This document shows, in pieces, positions 1 through 12,317 of a stretch of 64,000 bases of DNA. Origin of the DNA: Liolophura sinensis (Eukaryota > Mollusca > Polyplacophora > Chitonida > Chitonidae). The DNA is taken from contig NC_088305.1 of the NCBI RefSeq assembly GCF_032854445.1, forward strand, positions 3,635,152 through 3,699,151, written 5' to 3'. Both the position numbers and the translations under genes were made by a program. The number at the start of each line of letters is the position of its first letter. Within the stretch, counting starts at the first letter, position 1. The notes below the pieces were generated by a model. The model was not told the origin of the DNA. It made no database searches and saw only the letters and a program-made list of their open reading frames with translations.

Positions 1-3000
1 TAAGTAACACGCTGGGTTAGGTCCATGACGTCTACCGTCGGTAAATGGCCCGGTTGTGCTCCAACTTAGCTTGTGATGCGCTGGGACACGTGGAAATAGT
101 CCAAAACTATTAGAGCTGTATGTGTACAGCTGTAAGAGAATTCGACCTCTTCCTAATAATGCCTCCGTGCCGCAGGGCAGCGCAATTCTGCCATATACCA
201 ATGCTACTTGATACTCCTTTTAGACAATTTGATGTTTGTTTTTCATTTGGAAAATTGTCCCGACTGGTCGGAACGACAAAAAATAGTCTATAGACTCATT
301 AGTATGTTCCTCCCCACGGAAATCTTTAGTAAAAGGCGAAAGATTTATTCGTGGATTTGAAGAGAAACCAGAGTTAGTCTTCATCAGTGGCTGCTGTGAA
401 ACGTATCTAACTTGTCGCTGGACGAGATGGGAGATTTACTCTGCGCAACAATAACGTACCTACCTCAATTAATTGGCCGCTGGCTCAATTTGTCTCTTGC
501 AACAGCCGAAGATTGGAGGCGCATTTTAACCTCATTTTTTAAAACACCAGCCTTTGCTGATGAAGACCGGAAGCGTGTACAGCGTCTGTCTGTGACGAGG
601 TGTCATTGTTGTAGGCGGTCGGGGTAAGGAACACGCTGGGCTAGGTCCATGACGTCTACCGTCGGAAATTGGCCCGGTTATGTTCCAACTTAGCCTGTGA
701 TGCGCTGGAACACGTGGAAATAGTCCAAAACTTTTAGAGCTGTATGTGTACAGCTGTAAGAGAATTCGACCTCTTCCTAATAATGCCTCCGTGCGGCAGG
801 GCAGCGCAATTCTGCCATATACCAATGCTACTTGATACTCCTTTTAGGCAATTTGATGTTTGTTTTTCATTTGGAAAATTGTCCCGACTGGTCGGGGCGA
901 CAAAAAATAGTCTATAGACTCATTAGTATGTTCCTCCCCACGGAAATCTTTAGTAAAAGGCGAAAGATTTATTCGTGGATTTGAAGAGAAACCAGAGTTA
1001 GTCTTCATCAGTGGCTGCTGTAAAACCTACCTAACTGGTCGCTGGACGAGATGGGGGATTTACTATGCTCAACAATAATGTACCTACCTCAATTAATTGG
1101 CCGCTGGCTCAATTTGTCTATCTTACCATTCGAAGATTGGAGGCGCATTATAACCTCATTTTTTAAAACACCAGCCTTTGCTGCTGTAGACCGAAAGCGT
1201 GTACAGCGTCTGTCTGTGATGTTGTGTCATTGTTATAAGTGGTCGGTGTAAGTAACACACTGGGTTAGGTCCATGACGTCTACCGTCGGTAAATGGCCCG
1301 GTTGTGCTCCAACTTAGCTTGTGATGCGCTGGGACACGTGGAAAAAGTCCAAAACTATTAGAGCTGTATGTGTACAGCTGTAAGAGAATTCGACCTCTTC
1401 CTAATAATGCCTCCGTGCCGCAGGGCAGCGCAATTCTGCCATATACCAATGCTACTTGATACTCCTTTTAGGCAATTTGATGTTTGTTTTTCATTTGGAA
1501 AATTGTCCCGACTGGTCGGAACGACAAAAAAATAGTCTATAGACTCATTAGTATGTTCCTCCCCACGGAAATCTTTAGTAAAAGGCGAAAGATTTATTCG
1601 TGGATTTGAAGAGAAACCAGAGTTAGTCTTCATCAGTGGCTGCTGTGAAACGTATCTAACTGGTCGCTGGACGAGATGGGAGATTTACTCTGCGCAACAA
1701 TAACGTACCTACCTCAATTAATTGGCCGCTGGCTCAATTTGTCTCTTGCAACAGCCGAAGATTGGAGGCGCATTTTAACCTCATTTTTTAAAACACCAGA
1801 CTTTGCTGATGAAGACCGGAAGCGTGTACAGTGTCTGTCTGTGACGAGGTGTCATTATTGTAGGCGGTCGGGGTAAGGAACACGCTGGGCTAGGTCCATG
1901 ACGTCTACCGTCGGTGATTGGCCCGGTTATGTTCCAACTTAGCCTGTGATGCGCTGGATCACGTGGAAATAGTCCAAAACTTTTAGAGCTGTATGTGTAC
2001 AGCTGTAAGAGAATTCGACCTCTTCCTAATAATGCCTCCGTGCCGCAGGGCAGCGCAATTCTGCCATATACCAATGCTACTTGATACTCCTTTTAGGCAA
2101 TTTGATGTTTGTTTTTCATTTGGAAAATTGTCCCGACTGGTCGGGACGACGAAAAATAGTCTATAGACTCATTAGTATGTTCCTCCCCACGGAAATCTTT
2201 AGTAAAAGGCGAAAGATTTATTCGTGGATTTGAAGAGAAACCAGAGTTAGTCTTCATCAGTGGCTGCTGTAAAACCTACCTAACTGGTCGCTGGACGAGA
2301 TGGAGGATTTACTATGCGCAACAATAACGTACCTACCCCAATTAATTGGCCGATGGCTCAATTTGTCTCTTGCAACAGCCGAAGATTGCTGGCGCATTTT
2401 AACCTCATTTTTTAAAACACCAGACTTTGCTGATGAAGACCGGAAGCGTTTACAACGTCTGTCTGTTACGTTGTGTCATTGTTATAGGTGGTCGGGGTAA
2501 GGAACACGCTGGGCTAGGTCCATGACATCTACCGTCGGTGAATGACCCGGTTGTGCTCCAACTTAGCTTGTGATGCGCTGGGACACGTGGAAATAGTCCA
2601 AAACTTTTAGAGCTGTATGTGTACAGCTGTAAGAGAATTCGACCTCTTCCTAATAATGCCTCCGTGCCGCAGGGCAGCGCAATTCTGCCATATACCAATG
2701 CTACTTGATACTCCTTTTAGGCGATTTGATGTTTGTTTTTCATTTGGAAAATTGTCCCGACTGGTCGGGACGACAAAAAATAGTCTATAGACTCATTAGT
2801 ATGTTCCTCCCCACGGAAATCTTTAGTAAAAGGCGAAAGATTTATTCGTGGATTTGAAGAGAAACCAGAGTTAGTCTTCATCAGTGGCTGCTGTAAAACC
2901 TACCTAACTGGTCGCTGGACGAGATGGGGGATTTACTATGCTCAACAATAATGTACCTACCTCAATTAATTGGCCGCTGGCTCAATTTGTCTATCTTACC

Positions 3001-6000
3001 ATTCGAAGATTGGAGGCGCATTATAACCTCATTTTTTAAAACACCAGCCTTTGCTGCTGTAGACCGAAAGCGTGTACAGCGTCTGTCTGTGACGTTGTGT
3101 CATTGTTATAGGTGGTCGGTGTAAGTAACACGCTGGGTTAGGTCCATGACGTCTACCGTCGGTAAATGGCCCGGTTGTGCTCCAACTTAGCTTGTGATGC
3201 GCTGGGACACGTGGAAATAGTCCAAAACTATTAGAGCTGTATGTGTACAGCTGTAAGAGAATTCGACCTCTTCCTAATAATGCCTCCGTGCCGCAGGGCA
3301 GCGCAATTCTGCCATATACCAATGCTACTTGATACTCCTTTTAGGCAATTTGATGTTTGTTTTTCATTTGTTAAATTGTCCCGACTGGTCGGAACGACAA
3401 AAAAATAGTCTATAGACTCATTAGTATGTTCCTCCCCACGGAAATCTTTAGTAAAAGGCGAAAGATTTATTCGTGGATTTGAAGAGAAACCAGAGTTAGT
3501 CTTCATCAGTGGCTGCTGTGAAACGTATCTAACTGGTCGCTGGACGAGATGGGAGATTTACTCTGCGCAACAATAACGTACCTACCTCAATTAATTGGCC
3601 GCTGGCTCAATTTGTCTCTTGCAACAGCCGAAGATTGGAGGCGCATTTTAACCTCATTTTTTAAAACACCAGCCTTTGCTGATGAAGACCGGAAGCGTGT
3701 ACAGCGTCTGTCTGTGACGAGGTGTCATTGTTGTACGCGGTCGGGGTAAGGAACACGCTGGGCTAGGTCCATGACGTCTACCGTCGGTGATTGGCCCGGT
3801 TATGTTCCAACTTAGCCTGTGATGCGCTGGAACACGTGGAAATAGTCCAAAACTATTAGAGCTGTATGTGTACAGCTGTAAGAGAATTCGACCTCTTCCT
3901 AATAATGCCTCCGTGCCGCAGGGCAGCGCAATTCTGCCATATACCAATGCTACTTGATACTCCTTTTAGGCAATTTGATGTTTGTTTTTCATTTGGAAAA
4001 TTGTCCCGATTGGTCGGGACGACGAAAAATAGTCTATAGACTCATTAGTATGTTCCTCCCCACGGAAATCTTTAGTAAAAGGCGAAAGATTTATTCGTGG
4101 ATTTGAAGAGAAACCAGAGTTAGTCTTCATCAGTGGCTGCTGTAAAACCTACCTAACTGGTCGCTGGACGAGATGGGGGATTTACTTGCGCAACAATAAC
4201 GTACCTACCTCAATTAATTGGCCGCTGGCTCAATTTGTCTCTTGCAACAGCCGAAGATTGCTGGCGCATTTTAACCTCATTTTTTAAAACACCAGACTTT
4301 GCTGATGAAGACCGGAAGCGTTTACAACGTCTGTCTGTTACGTTGTGTCATTGTTATAGGTGGTCGGGGTAAGGAACACGCTGGGCTACGTCCATGACAT
4401 CTACCGTCGGTGAATGACCCGGTTGTGCTCCAACTTAGCCTGTATTGCGCTGGGACACGTGGAAATAGTCCAAAACTTTTAGAGCTGTATGTGTACAGCT
4501 GTAAGAGAATTCGACCTCTTCCTAATAATGCCTCCGTGCCGCAGGGCAGCGCAATTCTGCCATATACCAATGCTACTTGATACTCCTTTTAGGCAATTTG
4601 ATGTTTGTTTTTCATTTGGAAAATTGTCCCGACTGGTCGGGACGACAAAAAATAGTCTATAGACTCATTAGTATGTTCCTCCCAACGGAAATCTTTAGTA
4701 AAAGGCGAAAGATTTATTCGTGGATTTGAAGAGAAACCAGAGTTAGTCTTCATCAGTGGCTGCTGTAAAACCTACCTAACTGGTCGCTGGACGAGATGGG
4801 GGATTTACTATGCTCAACAATAATGTACCTACCTCAATTAATTGGCCGCTGGCTCAATTTGTCTATCTTACCATTCGAAGATTGGAGGCGCATTATAACC
4901 TCATTTTTTAAAACACCAGCCTTTGCTGCTGTAGACCGAAAGCGTGTACAGCGTCTGTCTGTGACGTTGTGTCATTGTTATAGGTGGTCGGTGTAAGTAA
5001 CACGCTGGGTTAGGTCCATGACGTCTACCGTCGGTAAATGGCCCGGTTGTGCTCCAACTTAGCTTGTGATGCGCTGGGACACGTGGAAATAGTCCAAAAC
5101 TATTAGAGCTGTATGTGTACAGCTGTAAGAGAATTCGACCTCTTCCTAATAATGCCTCCGTGCCGCAGGGCAGCGCAATTCTGCCATATACCAATGCTAC
5201 TTGATACTCCTTTTAGACAATTTGATGTTTGTTTTTCATTTGGAAAATTGTCCCGACTGGTCGGAACGACAAAAAATAGTCTATAGACTCATTAGTATGT
5301 TCCTCCCCACGGAAATCTTTAGTAAAAGGCGAAAGATTTATTCGTGGATTTGAAGAGAAACCAGAGTTAGTCTTCATCAGTGGCTGCTGTGAAACGTATC
5401 TAACTTGTCGCTGGACGAGATGGGAGATTTACTCTGCGCAACAATAACGTACCTACCTCAATTAATTGGCCGCTGGCTCAATTTGTCTCTTGCAACAGCC
5501 GAAGATTGGAGGCGCATTTTAACCTCATTTTTTAAAACACCAGCCTTTGCTGATGAAGACCGGAAGCGTGTACAGCGTCTGTCTGTGACGAGGTGTCATT
5601 GTTGTAGGCGGTCGGGGTAAGGAACACGCTGGGCTAGGTCCATGACGTCTACCGTCGGAAATTGGCCCGGTTATGTTCCAACTTAGCCTGTGATGCGCTG
5701 GAACACGTGGAAATAGTCCAAAACTTTTAGAGCTGTATGTGTACAGCTGTAAGAGAATTCGACCTCTTCCTAATAATGCCTCCGTGCGGCAGGGCAGCGC
5801 AATTCTGCCATATACCAATGCTACTTGATACTCCTTTTAGGCAATTTGATGTTTGTTTTTCATTTGGAAAATTGTCCCGACTGGTCGGGGCGACAAAAAA
5901 TAGTCTATAGACTCATTAGTATGTTCCTCCCCACGGAAATCTTTAGTAAAAGGCGAAAGATTTATTCGTGGATTTGAAGAGAAACCAGAGTTAGTCTTCA

Positions 6001-9000
6001 TCAGTGGCTGCTGTAAAACCTACCTAACTGGTCGCTGGACGAGATGGGGGATTTACTATGCTCAACAATAATGTACCTACCTCAATTAATTGGCCGCTGG
6101 CTCAATTTGTCTATCTTACCATTCGAAGATTGGAGGCGCATTATAACCTCATTTTTTAAAACACCAGCCTTTGCTGCTGTAGACCGAAAGCGTGTACAGC
6201 GTCTGTCTGTGATGTTGTGTCATTGTTATAAGTGGTCGGTGTAAGTAACACACTGGGTTAGGTCCATGACGTCTACCGTCGGTAAATGGCCCGGTTGTGC
6301 TCCAACTTAGCTTGTGATGCGCTGGGACACGTGGAAAAAGTCCAAAACTATTAGAGCTGTATGTGTACAGCTGTAAGAGAATTCGACCTCTTCCTAATAA
6401 TGCCTCCGTGCCGCAGGGCAGCGCAATTCTGCCATATACCAATGCTACTTGATACTCCTTTTAGGCAATTTGATGTTTGTTTTTCATTTGGAAAATTGTC
6501 CCGACTGGTCGGAACGACAAAAAAATAGTCTATAGACTCATTAGTATGTTCCTCCCCACGGAAATCTTTAGTAAAAGGCGAAAGATTTATTCGTGGATTT
6601 GAAGAGAAACCAGAGTTAGTCTTCATCAGTGGCTGCTGTGAAACGTATCTAACTGGTCGCTGGACGAGATGGGAGATTTACTCTGCGCAACAATAACGTA
6701 CCTACCTCAATTAATTGGCCGCTGGCTCAATTTGTCTCTTGCAACAGCCGAAGATTGGAGGCGCATTTTAACCTCATTTTTTAAAACAGCAGACTTTGCT
6801 GATGAAGACCGGAAGCGTGTACAGTGTCTGTCTGTGACGAGGTGTCATTATTGTAGGCGGTCGGGGTAAGGAACACGCTGGGCTAGGTCCATGACGTCTA
6901 CCGTCGGTGATTGGCCCGGTTATGTTCCAACTTAGCCTGTGATGCGCTGGATCACGTGGAAATAGTCCAAAACTTTTAGAGCTGTATAGGTACAGCTGTA
7001 AGAGAATTCGACCTCTTCCTAATAATGCCTCCGTGCCGCAGGGCAGCGCAATTCTGCCATATACCAATGCTACTTGATACTCCTTTTAGGCAATTTGATG
7101 TTTGTTTTTCATTTGGAAAATTGTCCCGACTGGTCGGGACGACAAAAAATAGTCTATAGACTCATTAGTATGTTCCTCCCCACGGAAATCTTTAGTAAAA
7201 GGCGAAAGATTTATTCGTGGATTTGAAGAGAAACCAGAGTTAGTCTTCATCAGTGGCTGCTGTGAAACGTATCTAACTGGTCGCTGGACGAGATGGGAGA
7301 TTTACTCTGCGCAACAATAACGTACCTACCTCAATTAATTGGCCGCTGGCTCAATTTTTCTCTTGCAACAGCCGAAGATTGGAGGCGCATTTTAACCTCA
7401 TTTTTTAAAACACCAGACTCTGCTGATGAAGACCGGAAGCGTGTACAGTGTCTGTCTGTGACGAGGTGTCATTGTTGTAGGCGGTCGGGGTAAGGAACAC
7501 GCTGGGCTAGGTCCATGACGTCTACCGTCGGTGATTGGCCCGGTTATGTTCCAACTTAGCCTGTGATGCGCTGGATCACGTGGAAATAGTCCAAAACTTT
7601 TAGAGCTGTATGTGTACAGCTGTAAGAGAATTCGACCTCTTCCTAATAATGCCTCCGTGCCGCAGGGCAGCGCAATTCTGCCATATACCAATGCTACTTG
7701 ATACTCCTTTTAGGCAATTTGATGTTTGTTTTTCATTTGGAAAATTGTCCCGACTGGTCGGGACGACGAAAAATAGTCTATAGACTCATTAGTATGTTCC
7801 TCCCCACGGAAATCTTTAGTAAAAGGCGAAAGATTTATTCGTGGATTTGAAGAGAAACCAGAGTTAGTCTTCATCAGTGGCTGCTGTAAAACCTACCTAA
7901 CTGGTCGCTGGACGAGATGGGGGATTTACTTGCGCAACAATAACGCACCTACCTCAATTAATTGGCCGCTGGCTCAATTTGTCTCTTGCAACAGCCGAAC
8001 ATTGCTGGCGCATTTTAACCTCATTTTTTAAAACACCAGACTTTGCTGATGAAGACCGGAAGCGTTTACAACGTCTGTCTGTTACGTTGTGTCATTGTTA
8101 TAGGTGGTCGGGGTAAGGAACACGCTGGGCTACGTCCATGACATCTACCGTCGGTGAATGACCCGGTTGTGCTCCAACTTAGCTTGTGATGCGCTGGGAC
8201 ACGTGGAAATAGTCCAAAACTTTTAGAGCTGTATGTGTACAGCTGTAAGAGAATTCGACCTCTTCCTAATAATGCCTCCGTGCCGCAGGGCAGCGCAATT
8301 CTGCCATATACCAATGCTACTTGATACTCGTTTTAGGCAATTTGATGTTTGTTTTTCATTTGGAAAATTGTCCCGACTGGTCGGGACGACAAAAAATAGT
8401 CTATAGACTCATTAGTATGTTCCTCCCAACGGAAATCTTTAGTAAAAGGCGAAAGATTTATTCGTGAATTTGAAGAGAAACCAGAGTTAGTCTTCATCAG
8501 TGGCTGCTGTAAAACCTACCTAACTGGTCGCTGGACGAGATGGGGGATTTACTATGCTCAACAATAATGTACCTACCTCAATTAATTGGCCGCTGGCTCA
8601 ATTTGTCTATCTTACCATTCGAAGATTGGAGGCGCATTATAACCTCATTTTTTAAAACACCAGCCTTTGCTGCTGTAGACCGAAAGCGTGTACAGCGTCT
8701 GTCTGTGACGTTGTGTCATTGTTATAGGTGGTCGGTGTAAGTAACACGCTGGGTTAGGTCCATGACGTCTACCGTCGGTAAATGGCCCGGTTGTGCTCCA
8801 ACTTAGCTTGTGATGCGCTGGGACACGTGGAAATAGTCCAAAACTATTAGAGCTGTATGTGTACAGCTGTAAGAGAATTCGACCTCTTCCTAATAATGCC
8901 TCCGTGCCGCAGGGCAGCGCAATTCTGCCATATACCAATGCTACTTGATACTCCTTTTAGGCAATTTGATGTTTGTTTTTCATTTGGAAAATTGTCCCGA

Positions 9001-10460
9001 CTGGTCGGGACGACAAAAAATAGTCTATAGACTCATTAGTATGTTCCTCCCCACGGAAATCTTTAGTAAAAGGCGAAAGATTTATTCGTGGATTTGAAGA
9101 GAAACCAGAGTTAGTCTTCATCAGTGGCTGCTGTAAAACCTACCTAACTGGTCGCTGGACGAGATGGGGGATTTACTATGCGCAACAATAATGTACCTAC
9201 CTCAATTAATTGGCCGCTGGCTCAATTTGTCTCTTGCAACAGCCGAAGATTGGTGGCGCATTTTAACCTCATTTTTTAAAACATTAGACTTTGCTGATGA
9301 AGACCGGAAGCGTGTACAGCGTCTGTCTGTGACGAGGTGTCATTGTTGTAGGCGGTCGGGGTAAGGAACACGCTGGGCTAGGTCCATGACGTCTACCGTC
9401 GGTGAATGACCCGGTTGTGGTCCAACTTAGCTTGTGATGCGCTGGGACACGTGGAAAAAGTCCAAAACTTTTAGAGCTGTATGTGTACAGCTGTAAGAGA
9501 ATTCGACCTCTTCCTAATAATGCCTCCGTGCGGCGGGGCAGCGCAATTCTGCCATATACCAATGCTACTTGATACTCCTTTTAGTCAATTTTATGTTTGT
9601 TTTTCATTTGAAAAATTGTCTCGATTGGTCGGGACGACGAGAAATAGTCTATAGACTCATTAGTATGTTCCTCCCCACGGAAATCTTTAGTAAAAGGCGA
9701 AAGATTTATTCGTGGATTTGAAGAGAAACCAGAGTTAGTCTTCATCAGTGGCTGCTGTAAAACCTACCTAACTGGTCGCTGGACGAGATGGGGGATTTAC
9801 TATGCGCAACAATAACGTACCTACCTCAATTACTTGGCCGCTGGCTCAATTTGTCTCTTGCAACAGCCGAAGATTGCTGGCGCATTTTAACCTCATTTTT
9901 TAAAACATCAGACTTTGCTGTTGAAGACCGGAAGCGTTTACAACGTCTGTCTGTGACGTTGTGTCATTGTTTTAGGTGGTCGGGGTAAGGAGCACGCTGG
10001 GCTAGGTCCATGACATCTACCGTCGGTGAATGACCCGGTTGTGCTCCAACTTAGCTTGTGATGCGCTGGGACACGTGGAAATAGTCCAAAACTTTTAGAG
10101 CTGTATGTGTACAGCTGTAAGAGAATTCGACCTCTTCCTAATAATGCCTCCGTGCGGCAGGGCAGCGCAATTCTGCCATATACCAATGCTACTTGATACT
10201 CCTTTTAGGCAATTTGATGTTTGTTTTTCATTTGGAAAATTGTCCCGACTGGTCGGAACGACAAAAAATAGTCTATAGACTCATTAGTATGTTCCTCCCC
10301 ACGGAAATCTTTAGTAAAAGGCGAAAGATTTATTCGTGGATTTGAAGAGAAACCAGAGTTAGTCTTCATCAGTGGCTGCTGTAAAACCTACCTAACTGGT
10401 CCCTGGACGAGATGGGAGATTTACTATGCGCAACACTAATGTACTTACCTCAATTAATTG
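1..10460. repeat. ~624-bp satellite array, block 1 (about 16.8 units)
   Basis: The same landmark recurs every 624-625 bases: the 'gagatggg(a/g)gattta' site falls at about 427, 1051, 1676, 2300, 2924, 3549, 4172, 4796, 5420, 6044, 6669, 7293, 7916, 8540, 9164, 9788 and 10412. Units differ by scattered substitutions. Two main variants can be told apart near 480-520 of the unit ('cttgcaacagccgaag' versus 'atcttaccattcgaag'). A higher-order repeat is visible: window base 1 corresponds to base 4994, an offset of 4993 bp (8 units), and the copies stay near-identical for about 2 kb. Each unit holds several inverted repeats, for example 2130-2147. The array runs off the left edge of the window and is cut at 10460 by a LINE. 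Short open frames occur in every unit but look like a by-product of homogenisation. Confidence 0.97.
10450..10460. repeat. Target-site duplication of I-group LINE, left copy
   Basis: TCAATTAATTG here is repeated exactly at 17811-17821, on the other side of the LINE. The core CAATTAATTG is a perfect palindrome of the satellite unit, and the satellite continues in register after the right copy. This fixes the element's two ends. Confidence 0.9.
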
Positions 10461-11065
10461 CCCCCGTGGGGTTTCCGGGGTGATAAGAATAGGACCTGAG
10501 CCCTCTAGGCAAGCTTGTCGTAAAAGTCGACTAACCTAGAGCTCGTCTGTGTGAGCCCGGTGAAAATAATAGGCTCACATCTTCCCGGTTGTGTGAGAGG
10601 CAACCGGGGAGCGATCTGTTTTTGCCGTGGGTTGCAACCCGTAATCTACGAGAACGGGATCCTGGTGGCTGAGGGCGGGTTGGTCTTGCGAGATCCTCAC
10701 GCCCAACACGCCACTTTGGCCCTTACTTGGAGAGAGACGGGAGGTCGGATAGGCCCGGTCCGATCAATCGGCTGGTCACGTCAAGCTCTACACTTGATCC
10801 CGTTTGTTATTCTTTGTCTTACTGAAATGTCAAGTTTGCTCTTCTTCAGATGCACTTCCTTTGGGGTCAATGCAGAAGGCGGTGGCTAATGGGTCAATCG
10901 AGTAGATTGAATTTAACCTTTTGGTATAACTCAATCTGTTCGAGTACACCTTGCGTGGATTCCCTGTTTCTATTCTCTGCTGGTCATCCGCAGAGGTAGA
11001 TTCGCCCTTGTTGGCACTCCGTGGCGGGTGGGGGACACGTAAGGCGAAATTAAAAAAATTAAACA
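10461..11065 (+). promoter_or_regulatory. 5' UTR / presumed internal promoter region of the I-group LINE
   Basis: This 605-bp stretch lies between the left target-site duplication and the ORF1 ATG. It begins with self-complementary GC-rich sequence (cccccgtgggg...ccgggg). LINEs of this type carry an internal promoter here, but no specific promoter motif was identified. A 112-codon open frame at 10551-10889 shows no protein features and is taken as chance. Confidence 0.55.
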
Positions 11066-12317
11066 ATGGCCTCATTTCAAATGTCAACTTCAACTATGCC
11101 TAACAGATCTTCCTCTCAGCCGACTTCATCAAGTGCTGACAAAAAGAGGAAGTTAGAACGTTTTTCAGACTCTCTTGATAATGGACAGGACAGTTGGCCG
11201 GCTTTTATTGTTCTCTCGACTAAGAGTGAACAGAAGCCGGCTTGAAAAATTCACCCTTTTGTATTGAAAAGGGCTCTCGAGGGCACAGCTGGAACATTAA
11301 AAACAGTTAAAAAGTTGAGATCCAGAGACATTCTCATTGAATGTTTCCGGAAGCAACAATCAAAAAATTTATTATCATTAAATAAAATTGCTGATATATC
11401 TGTCTTCGCATCCCCACACAATTCCCTGAACAGCTGTCAGGGAATAATTCGTGACCGGGATGGTGATATTATTGACTTGTCTGAGGAAGAAATATGCGCA
11501 GAACTGAAATCACAGGGTGTTGCCAGAGTTAAACGCTTCACTATGAAGAAATCTGGCAACATCATTAAACTTAATACATATCTTTTGACCTTTAACACAA
11601 CCTCGCTTCCGTCGTATATCTACATTGGCCCGTATAGGGTTAGTGTAGATGGTTTCGACTGCAGCAGCACAGTTAAGTGTTGTAATTGCATTGGAGATCA
11701 CATGGCCTCCTCCAAGGACTGTCCGTTTTTTATTAAAGAAAAGCAAATAATAAATCTAAAAACTAAAAATAATATCTCTTATCAGGAGGCCCGTAAATTG
11801 GCCTCCGTCTCTAACACATCACTGCAATCTTCGTTTGCCAATGTGGTCAAGCGAACTACAACGTCTGTTGGAACTCAGACTTCATTAACATGGCCCATTG
11901 GAAACGACAAACCTAGCTTCACATCTTTACAACCTGCTGCTCAACCTGCGCATATTTCCTGCTCAACACAGACCACTGCAGAACAGCAAATAAAACCAGT
12001 CAATAATAAACAACAAACTGATAAACCTGAAATTAACCAATTCAAAAACAAATCTGCCAAATCCAAATCTGAAAAAAAAATATAATAGTGATAATAGTAA
12101 ACCTAGCGGTCCCACATAGCGTCCCTCTAAGGCCACCAGGGACCCTGTCCAAACTTTTAATAGATTTGGATCGTTGGAGGACGTTGGTCCTACAACATCG
12201 GATGCGGATGTGATGGATACATCACCCGCACCAGGGAGATCTTCCAGCCGATCTCCAAGGAAGGGTCGTCCTCGGTCCAAACATAAAGAGAAATCTCCTA
12301 TACGTCTCCCTCCATAA
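11066..12317 (+). pseudogene. LINE ORF1 (gag-like, zinc knuckle), broken
   Basis: This is the nucleic-acid-binding ORF1 protein of the I-group LINE. The ATG at 11066 opens with MASFQMSTSTMPNRSSSQ. The frame meets an internal TGA at 11243-11245 and continues as a 273-codon stretch from 11264. The middle part has a CX2CX3HX6C knuckle (CCNCIGDHMASSKDCP, near 11680-11730). Related gag proteins usually carry a preceding CCHC knuckle; here the sequence passes straight from PYRVSVDGF to the last one, so the first seems lost. At a run of A's near 12070-12080 the reading must shift by one to continue through a basic, proline- and serine-rich tail (SRSPRKGRPRSKHK) with one further TAG, ending at TAA 12315-12317. 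That stop overlaps the ORF2 ATG. It is non-functional as it stands. Confidence 0.85.

Noticed and set aside
240-264. CENP-B box-like sequence (TTCATTTGGAAAA...)
   Set aside because: The essential CG-containing core and the spacing of the CENP-B box are not matched.
557-575. CTGATGA in the satellite as a hammerhead ribozyme core (known in some bivalve satellites)
   Set aside because: The required GAAA after stem II and the cleavage-site stem could not be found at a suitable distance.
412-627. 66-71-codon plus-strand and 97-codon minus-strand open frames recurring in every satellite unit, as genes
   Set aside because: They follow the satellite period, overlap on both strands and show no recognisable domain. 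Homogenisation explains them.
10551-10889. 112-codon open frame as a gene
   Set aside because: It lies in the 5' UTR of the LINE and has no protein features.
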